Source of the DNA: Burkholderiaceae bacterium
Lineage (GTDB): Bacteria; Pseudomonadota; Gammaproteobacteria; Burkholderiales; Burkholderiaceae_C
Reading direction: 5' to 3'
NCBI GenBank assembly: GCA_017853735.1
Contig: JAFMJA010000013.1
Span: 1 to 20,808, forward strand
Length of the DNA: 20,808 nucleotides
Numbering within the stretch: position 1 is the stretch's first letter; each line of letters starts with the position of its first letter. Positions 7,817 to 14,703 of this stretch are shown in pieces. Under the pieces are notes generated by a model, which did not search any database, was not told the origin of the DNA, and saw only the letters and a program-made list of their open reading frames with translations. A program made the position numbers and the translations under genes.

Positions 7817-9811
7817 TTACGCAGATTCAGCGCAAGGCAGCGTGAAGCTGAACACGGTGCCCTGGGGTTGATTGCGCTCAAACCGCATGGTCCCGCCATG
7901 CTGTTCAATCACGGTGCGACACAAACTCAGGCCCAGTCCCATGCCCTCGGCCTTGGTGGTAAAGAACGGGGTGAACAGTTGCTGTTCAATCTCCGGGTCG
8001 ATCCCGGTGCCAATGTCTGCCACCGAAAATTCCACCCATTGGACGCCCTCAACATTGATCAGCTGGGCGCGCAACTCCAGCAGCCGTGGCCACAGGCCCG
8101 GCTCGTCCATCGCCTGCATGCCATTGCGTGCCAGATTCAACAGCACCTGCTCCACCATGGTTCGGTCACAGTGCACCCGTGGCAGGTCCGGCCTCAGCAG
8201 GAGGCTGACCTGCACGGACAGTTTGCGCGCCTGCAGGTTTAACAGGGGCAATATGGCATCGATCAATTCCTGCGCGCTGGCGTCCTCGCGGGCCTGATCG
8301 CGGCGGCGCACAAAATCATGCACGCTCTTGATGATGCGTCCTGCGCGCTCGGCTTGCTCGCTGATGCGCTGCACCACTAGTTGCGCATCCGCGTCGGACA
8401 GCAGGCTGGTCTGCTGCAGGTTGCGCATACCTGCGGCATAGCCAGCGATCGCTGCCAGGGGCTGGTTGAGTTCGTGGCTGAGCAGCGAAGCCATCTCGCC
8501 CACCAGGGCCAGCCGTGCAGTGGCCTGCAAGCGCTCCTGGCTGGCGCGCGAGAGCTCCTCCACCTTGCGCTGTTCGCTGATATCCAGAAAAGCACTCATC
8601 CACCCGGTTTGGGCTCCCTGTGCATTGATCAGCGGCGCCTCGATGATCAGCACCGGAAACCTGGTGCCGTCCTTGCGCATGAAAACCGACTCAAAGCCCT
8701 CACGGGGTGGCACTTTGCCCGCCAGACGGATGGCCTGGCGCTTTTTGTACTCCTCGGAATATTCTGGCGGCCAATAGGGTGCGTCCACGCTCTGTCCCAC
8801 CAACTCCTCCGCCGGAAAGCCCACCATCTGGCAAAAAGCCGGGTTGACATAGGTAATTCGCCCCTGCAGGTCGCGTGCGCGCAATCCGGTCAGCAGGGAA
8901 TCTTCCATCGCCTTGCGAAATGCCAGTGTGTCGGCGAGTTCCCGCTCAGCCCGCAGGCGCCGCCGCATATCGCGTCCGAGCAGCCAGAGAATCATGGTCA
9001 GGGCCAGGGCCAGCGCAGCCACCAAGGCGCTGAGCACATTGGGGAACAGTTCCGGCGCCCTGCGCCAGCTGTTCAAGCGAAGCACCAGGGTGTTGCCGGG
9101 CAGTTCCAGCAAGGATTTGGCGGAAAACTCCCGCCCAACCCGGCGGACCGCGCCATCGATCGCCAGCCGGGTACCGTCTCCCTCGGTGAAGGACACTTCT
9201 CGCCCATGGGCATATTGGGACCCGACAAATTCACTCAGCATGTCCTGCAATGAGTAGCTGACCACGAGAAAACCGCTTTCCCGGCCAGCCACCATGATCG
9301 GCAAGCACAGGTCCATCAACTCCAGGCCCAGGACATCCGACTGCAAAACAAAGTAGCTGCTGGAATAGGCCGGCCCGCTCAGGCGACGCGCGACTTCACA
9401 GGTTTGCCCCACATCCGATCCGGACCCTGTACGCCCCAGAAAATTGAACACCGGGGCCCGATAGGGCGAATCGAGGAATGCCAGGACCTGTTTTGCGCTG
9501 TCGCGCCATTCGATGCGCACCAATTCGCGTCTCTGCCGCAACAGATCGGCTGTTTCCATACGCCAGGGCTGCGAGCCTGGGGTATGAAACTGGAGTTTTT
9601 GCAGGCTTTGCAGGTTGCGTGTCAGCGCCGCGCGAATATCCACCACAGCTTCAGAGGCATCTCGCTCCAACCGGTCTTGTACCTGGCTAACCTCAAACCG
9701 GTTGGCCAGCCACACCAGAAGCGCCAGCAGGGTGATGACCAGCAAGGACAGCGCCGACCAAAGCAGACGGCGGCGCGGCGCCGAGGGCTCTGTGTCGCGA
9801 GCCTGCACCAC
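7817..9811 (-). CDS. PAS-domain sensor histidine kinase, inner membrane
   Basis: A 664-residue sensor kinase. Membrane helix 1 is at about 15-37, the periplasmic sensing domain at 38-257, helix 2 at about 258-278, and a PAS domain at about 296-415 (GRITYVNPAFCQMVGFPAEE). The dimerisation/phosphotransfer domain has H446 in LLSHELNQPLAAIAGYA. The ATPase domain shows N563 (LLNLARNGMQAM), DIGTGI at 599-604, FTPFFTTK and GMGLGLSL. The architecture resembles the DctS and FixL class, whose DctS members sense C4-dicarboxylates, but no transporter gene is nearby, so the signal is unknown. The periplasmic part contains exactly two cysteines, C138 and C169, which could form a disulfide. The start is GTG at 9811; the next codon is also GTG. 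It lies 6 bases after the nitrilase-family gene. Confidence 0.94.
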   Translation of the reverse strand: MVQARDTEPSAPRRRLLWSALSLLVITLLALLVWLANRFEVSQVQDRLERDASEAVVDIRAALTRNLQSLQKLQFHTPGSQPWRMETADLLRQRRELVRIEWRDSAKQVLAFLDSPYRAPVFNFLGRTGSGSDVGQTCEVARRLSGPAYSSSYFVLQSDVLGLELMDLCLPIMVAGRESGFLVVSYSLQDMLSEFVGSQYAHGREVSFTEGDGTRLAIDGAVRRVGREFSAKSLLELPGNTLVLRLNSWRRAPELFPNVLSALVAALALALTMILWLLGRDMRRRLRAERELADTLAFRKAMEDSLLTGLRARDLQGRITYVNPAFCQMVGFPAEELVGQSVDAPYWPPEYSEEYKKRQAIRLAGKVPPREGFESVFMRKDGTRFPVLIIEAPLINAQGAQTGWMSAFLDISEQRKVEELSRASQERLQATARLALVGEMASLLSHELNQPLAAIAGYAAGMRNLQQTSLLSDADAQLVVQRISEQAERAGRIIKSVHDFVRRRDQAREDASAQELIDAILPLLNLQARKLSVQVSLLLRPDLPRVHCDRTMVEQVLLNLARNGMQAMDEPGLWPRLLELRAQLINVEGVQWVEFSVADIGTGIDPEIEQQLFTPFFTTKAEGMGLGLSLCRTVIEQHGGTMRFERNQPQGTVFSFTLPCAESA

Positions 9812-9817
9812 GCGCCC

Positions 9818-10639
9818 TTACAAAACCCGGTGCGACAGCGCTGGCAATTGCTGGCGCAGCGTCTGCAAGCGCGGCAAGGACAAGTCGGCAGTGAGCAGGC
9901 CTTCGCCCTGGGTCAACTGCCCCAACAGCTCCCCCCAGGGGTCGCACACCAGCGAGTGGCCCCAGGTTCGACGGCCGGTTTCATGCACGCCCCCCTGCGC
10001 GGCGGCCATGACATAGCTCAGATTTTCGATGGCACGGGCGCGCAGCAGCACCTCCCAGTGCGCCTGACCGGTGGTGTAGGTGAAAGCGCTTGGCACCAGA
10101 AGCAAGTCTGCGCCTCGCTGGGCATAACTTCGGTAGAGTTCAGGAAAGCGCAGGTCATAACACACGCTCAGCCCGATGCGCCAGCGGTGGCCGTCACGCG
10201 AGGGCAGCTCAAACATGGCCGGGTTTTTTCCAGCCAGCAGGGTGCGCGACTCATCAAACTGTTCCAGGCCATTGTCAAAACAGAACAGATGTATCTTGTC
10301 GTAGCGCGCAGCGCATTGACCTTGCGGGGAGAACACCAGGGAGCAATTGAAAACCCGGTCGTCGCTTTGACCCGGCGCACTCAGCGGCAGGGTGCCGCCG
10401 ACCACCCACAGCCCATTCTCTCGTGCCGCTTCCGCCAGGCATTGCTGGATCGGGCCGCTGCCCAGTTGCTCCTGGATTGCCAGTTTGTCGGTGTCGCGCT
10501 GGCCAATCAGGCCGAAGTGTTCGGGCAGCAGCGCCAACTCGGCGCCCTCTTTGGCTGCCTGCGCGATCAGGTCGCTCGCCCGCTGCAGATTGTTCTGCAA
10601 CTGAGTGCCCGAGACCATCTGCACTGCCGAGACCCTCAT
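9818..10639 (-). CDS. Nitrilase-superfamily carbon-nitrogen hydrolase (Nit2/omega-amidase-like)
   Basis: A 273-residue cytoplasmic amidase of the nitrilase superfamily. The catalytic triad is visible: E40 in LLPEHF, K115 in YDKIHLF and C160 in SVCYDLRFPELYR. The length and the YDKIHLF and CYDLRFPE motifs fit the Nit1/Nit2 branch, whose members hydrolyse omega-amides such as alpha-ketoglutaramate or deaminated glutathione. Which of these applies here is inference. The ATG overlaps the stop of yhdP in an ATGA junction (10636-10639), showing translational coupling. The gene is followed 6 bases later by the sensor kinase. A yhdP-nitrilase pairing is, to my knowledge, common in Burkholderiales; E. 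coli instead has yhdP next to tldD. Confidence 0.94.
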   Translation of the reverse strand: MRVSAVQMVSGTQLQNNLQRASDLIAQAAKEGAELALLPEHFGLIGQRDTDKLAIQEQLGSGPIQQCLAEAARENGLWVVGGTLPLSAPGQSDDRVFNCSLVFSPQGQCAARYDKIHLFCFDNGLEQFDESRTLLAGKNPAMFELPSRDGHRWRIGLSVCYDLRFPELYRSYAQRGADLLLVPSAFTYTTGQAHWEVLLRARAIENLSYVMAAAQGGVHETGRRTWGHSLVCDPWGELLGQLTQGEGLLTADLSLPRLQTLRQQLPALSHRVL

Positions 10640-13600
10640 GGCTTGTTTCCTTTCTTGGCATCGCCGTTGGCGGCATCGGTACGTACCACGCGCGGGTCAG
10701 CCCAGCTGCCATCGATGCGAAATTCCTGGGTGGCCGATTCGATCAGTGGCTGGCGCAGCAGCAGCTGTGCCAGAAATGAAGTCAGGCCCGCCACCGGGTT
10801 GATCCAGGAGGTGATCAAGGAGGCAGTGCCCGCATTGATTTCAGGCACCACCACCACTTTGAGGTTCTGGGTTTCCTTGTTGATGTCCACCTGCCCCTCC
10901 ATCAGTACCGCCGCATTGACACCTTTCATCTGCAGGTTGTTGGTGCTGGCAATGCCCTGTTTGATCTGCACATCGCCACGCACGAAGTCAAAGGCAAAAC
11001 CCTCACTGAAGACATCACGAAAGTCCAGCAACAGGCGACGCGGCAGGGACTGCAAGCTGAGTACGCCCAGCAGCTTGGCAATACCTGGGTCGGCCTTGAG
11101 GAACTGCCCACCTTCTACATTGACCAGGAAGGTGCCATCCAGTGTGGGGTAGTCGATGGCCAGGGGGGAGCCACGCCAGACCACCTGTCCCTCCAGCTTG
11201 CCGCGACCACGGCGCACCAGATCCTTCATGCCCAAGCGGCCGAGCAAAGCGCCTGCATCGTCAATCTCGAGCTTGAAATCCATCAGGGTGCGCCGAACCG
11301 GTGCGGCAAGCGCACGCGAATTGCCCAGTTCGACCGGCTGGGCCCAGTTGCCCACCGCTGTAAAACGCGCCTCTGGCACGCTCATGCTGAGCTTGTTGAG
11401 GCGCCAGTTGCGAGCGCCCCGATTGACCGCCTCCATCTCCACCCGGCCCAATCGCTTGCCCAGCAACTCCAGGTCGCCCACCACCACATCCAAGGCCGGG
11501 ACACTTTCGGGCTGCACATCCAGCAGCTTTTCCACTTGGGCGGTGGCGCTGGGCGCCAGCACCAGGCGGGCCAAACGCGCATACAGGCGACCTTCAGCCG
11601 ACTTGTCAGCCGACTGGTATTCCAGGTAGCCGCTGATTTCACGTGCATCCAGGTTGATCCGCCAGGTACTGCCCTCGCGGGTTCCTCCTGCCACCAGCTG
11701 CTCGTAAGACCGTCCGTCCATCATCAATTCAGCAGCGCGCAGTGCCAGACTGGTAGGCAGGTAATCGGCCATCCCCGATGTGCCTTGCTCGGCCGAGCCC
11801 GGAAGAAAGGCGCGCCAGGCATCCAGGTCCAGGCGATCGAATCGTGCCAGCGCAACTACACCAGAGGCCGGCAATGCGGGCATTTCCTCCGCCCCCAAAC
11901 CCACCCCTATCGCACCCCGCAATACCCGCGCCGGCTCAACCGACACATCCCGCACATACTCCGCCGAAAGTCTTTGGCCCAAGGCCATCGACCAGCGCTC
12001 CCGTGCTGCTGGTCGGCCTGCTGCGCCCGCTTGTGGCCTGATCTCCAGGCGCAGGGGCAGCGCGGTATCGGCGCTTTTATTGAGCGGGGCGGGCAGGTTC
12101 AAGCCCAAGCCTTGCAGATTGCTGGTGAGCTGGAGTTCGGTGGCGCCACCACGCCAGCCGATCGTGGCCGCGAAGCTGGTGCCACCCGAGGCCATTTGGG
12201 CTAGTTTGCTCAGTCCCCCAAGATCTTTCAGCTGGCGCAGGCCTTCGGCAGTGACTTGCCCGCTCAGGTTGAGCTGAGGCTGGGCGCCGCGCAGCGGCGT
12301 TGCACCAGGAACAAAAATACTGCCTCCCTCTGCGCGCAGCTCACCCCCCAGCGCACGCGCTTGCGCCCCGCTGAGGGCAAAGCCCTTTTCAGTGAAATGA
12401 ACCACCCCGCGGGCGCGCTGCAAGCCAGGCAGCTGAGGCATCAGCTGCAAATCATTGCCGGCTAGAGCGACTTTACCCTGCACAGTGGTGCGTTGCGGTG
12501 CGGCCAAAGGGACGCGCAAATTGAACTGAACTTCTGCCGCCCCGCTGCCAGATGCGTCATCAAGCAGGTGATCGGTCAGTCCGGACAGCGGCGATTCATG
12601 CAGCACGCTGCTCAGCAGGTCATTGATCGGGCCACGCGCTTCCGCCTGCACCAAGACGGTGGTGTCGCGCAGATAGTCTGGAATCGAGGCTTCGCCTCGG
12701 ACGATGCGCACCGCGCTGGCCTTGGCCAGACGGGCCGTCACTTTTTTGAGTTGCAGCTGGGTTCGGTCGAGCTGGAACTCACCATTCAACTGGCTCAGTT
12801 CGGGCCAGGGCGCCTCACCTTTTTCCTGCAGGATTGCCGGCAAATATGCAAAGCTGGCATCTCGCAACTGGGCACTGATCAGAAACTCACCTTGTCGGGG
12901 ATCAGCGAATGGAAAATGCTGCAAGTCACCCTTGAGGCGGATTCGCACCGCACTGGCGGGCGCATTCGGGATGGCCTCCTGCAGATAGTCCCGCACGGTT
13001 TTGGGCAAAGCCAGCGGCAAGTAGCGGTACACCCGGTGTCCGGCAGCCCGACTCAAGTTTGCCTGCAGGTCCAGCACCCCGGGCAAGCGTGCAGATGGCT
13101 GGCCGACTGAATGCCAGCGCAACTGCAGCTCGCCCTGGCCATCGGCATTGCTGAAAGAAAGCTTGGGGATCTGCAGGGAAATCTCTGCGCCGTCGGTGCG
13201 CCAATGCGCTTCCCCCTTGATTTCCTGGAAAGCCAGTGCTGTCTCTTCATACCAGCCAGGCAGATCGATCGACCCATCTGCCAGCGCAAGTGTGGCCTTA
13301 CCGCCCGACTGGTTGAATTCAAAGTCGAGGCCCAGACCACGCACCCCCGGCCAGACCAGCTCAGGCGGGCGGCCAGACGCGGTCAGGGTGCGCGCCTCCA
13401 GGCCTAGCTTTGCCACCCGGCCCTTGACTTCATAGGTCTGAGGAGCGGCCATCTCGCCCTGCCATTTGGCGTGAACATGCTCAAGTCGTCCCTGTGGCGA
13501 CAGTGCGCGCAGCTTGTCCTGCCAAACCTGATCCACAGGAAGCTGGGCGGCGATGCGCGCCAGCGCCTGGAGCTCGAGCTGATCGCCTTGAAATTCCCCA

Positions 13601-14673
13601 CGCGCAGGGGTCTGATTGGCGGCCTCGGTCTGCAGCAGCCTTAAATTTCCTCCCGGCCAGCGAATCCCATCGCTGGTCTGAAAGTCCAGGTTTTCCGTCC
13701 AGACCTCGTAGCCCTGGCCCCAATGCCGCCCATTCAGCCGACCGGAGAGATGGGCCAGGCTCAAGCGTGCAGATGCGCTGCCCATGCCCAGGTCCAGGCT
13801 GGTCAGTTGCATGTCCGCTGTTCCTCCGCCCACTTGCCCGCGCCTGACGTCGGCCCAGACACGCACCTCGCCTGAGCCGCTTTGCAGATGGGGGCCCAGA
13901 TCGACATAAGGTCGTAAACGGGCCAGGTCGATGCGGTCAAAGACAGCATGCAGCTGGCCGTCCCAGTCACGCCAGCTTCCTGGATGGGTGGACAACAAGG
14001 GGGAGCGCATGCGCGCCATGAAAGTGAAAGGCGCCCCCCAATCTGCGGGCGGAGTGGCGTCAAGACGCAGCGCATGGCGCCTGAGACCGTTGCGCATGAC
14101 AAAGTTGAGCTGGCTGAAGGACAGGACGGGGGCGCCCCGCATTTCATCAATCCAGTCGATGAGGCCATCCTGGATGACAAATTCGGATTGGGAAAAAAAC
14201 CAGTCGGCCAGCCTGCCCGGTTGGTCAAGCTGCTCGGGCAACTCTATGCCAGCGATAGAGAGTCGGCCATCAGCGGCGCGGCGCACCTGCAATTGCAAGC
14301 CCTGGATATAAAGCTGGGCAAATCCAAGGCTCCAGAGCGACTGCGGTGTGATGCTGGCCTGCACCCGCGGCAAGAGCAGGGCCTCGCGTCCTTGCCGGTC
14401 AAACAGGTGCACCCCGTTCAATTCGATCGACGGAATCAGGCCAAGGGTCTGGGCGGAAACAGCATCGATGCGTAGCGGCATGCCCAGGGAACTGGACAGC
14501 CAAGACTCGATTTGTGGCCGGTAATCGTCGATTCGCGGCACAATCAACAGGTGAATGCCGGCCCAGATCATGATCAGCACCAACCAGGCTCCCAGCACCA
14601 GGCGCACCGCCCAACGCGACAGCATCACCAGGGTTTTGAGTCGTGCGTTGGAACCGTTTGCTAGCACAGCCAT
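10636..14673 (-). CDS. yhdP: YhdP family AsmA-like envelope protein
   Basis: A very large (1345 residues from this start) inner-membrane-anchored protein with one N-terminal helix at about residues 22-44 (VRLVLGAWLVLIMIWAGIHL) and a huge periplasmic part rich in beta strands. It belongs to the YhdP/TIGR02099 group of AsmA-like proteins. E. coli YhdP takes part in moving phospholipid between the inner and outer membranes. Family features seen are IVPRIDDYRPQIE after the helix, repeated LDLGMGSA/LAHLSGRLNG-type strands, and the C-terminal stretch VVVVPEINAGTASLITSWIN. The frame is open to 14772. I chose the ATG at 14673 because it precedes the helix by a short basic segment and does not run into glnE; an ATG at 14625 is the alternative. 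Neither has a clear ribosome-binding site. It is the first gene of the operon running to 7178. Confidence 0.92.
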   Translation of the reverse strand: MAVLANGSNARLKTLVMLSRWAVRLVLGAWLVLIMIWAGIHLLIVPRIDDYRPQIESWLSSSLGMPLRIDAVSAQTLGLIPSIELNGVHLFDRQGREALLLPRVQASITPQSLWSLGFAQLYIQGLQLQVRRAADGRLSIAGIELPEQLDQPGRLADWFFSQSEFVIQDGLIDWIDEMRGAPVLSFSQLNFVMRNGLRRHALRLDATPPADWGAPFTFMARMRSPLLSTHPGSWRDWDGQLHAVFDRIDLARLRPYVDLGPHLQSGSGEVRVWADVRRGQVGGGTADMQLTSLDLGMGSASARLSLAHLSGRLNGRHWGQGYEVWTENLDFQTSDGIRWPGGNLRLLQTEAANQTPARGEFQGDQLELQALARIAAQLPVDQVWQDKLRALSPQGRLEHVHAKWQGEMAAPQTYEVKGRVAKLGLEARTLTASGRPPELVWPGVRGLGLDFEFNQSGGKATLALADGSIDLPGWYEETALAFQEIKGEAHWRTDGAEISLQIPKLSFSNADGQGELQLRWHSVGQPSARLPGVLDLQANLSRAAGHRVYRYLPLALPKTVRDYLQEAIPNAPASAVRIRLKGDLQHFPFADPRQGEFLISAQLRDASFAYLPAILQEKGEAPWPELSQLNGEFQLDRTQLQLKKVTARLAKASAVRIVRGEASIPDYLRDTTVLVQAEARGPINDLLSSVLHESPLSGLTDHLLDDASGSGAAEVQFNLRVPLAAPQRTTVQGKVALAGNDLQLMPQLPGLQRARGVVHFTEKGFALSGAQARALGGELRAEGGSIFVPGATPLRGAQPQLNLSGQVTAEGLRQLKDLGGLSKLAQMASGGTSFAATIGWRGGATELQLTSNLQGLGLNLPAPLNKSADTALPLRLEIRPQAGAAGRPAARERWSMALGQRLSAEYVRDVSVEPARVLRGAIGVGLGAEEMPALPASGVVALARFDRLDLDAWRAFLPGSAEQGTSGMADYLPTSLALRAAELMMDGRSYEQLVAGGTREGSTWRINLDAREISGYLEYQSADKSAEGRLYARLARLVLAPSATAQVEKLLDVQPESVPALDVVVGDLELLGKRLGRVEMEAVNRGARNWRLNKLSMSVPEARFTAVGNWAQPVELGNSRALAAPVRRTLMDFKLEIDDAGALLGRLGMKDLVRRGRGKLEGQVVWRGSPLAIDYPTLDGTFLVNVEGGQFLKADPGIAKLLGVLSLQSLPRRLLLDFRDVFSEGFAFDFVRGDVQIKQGIASTNNLQMKGVNAAVLMEGQVDINKETQNLKVVVVPEINAGTASLITSWINPVAGLTSFLAQLLLRQPLIESATQEFRIDGSWADPRVVRTDAANGDAKKGNKP

Positions 14674-14703
14674 TTCAAATCGATCGGGAATCTGACAGGA
14701 ATT

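Noticed and set aside
9404..11152. A 582-codon plus-strand open frame
   Set aside because: It lies antisense to the sensor kinase, hydrolase and yhdP, all of which have clear family motifs; its translation shows no recognisable domain. It is a shadow caused by high GC and codon bias.
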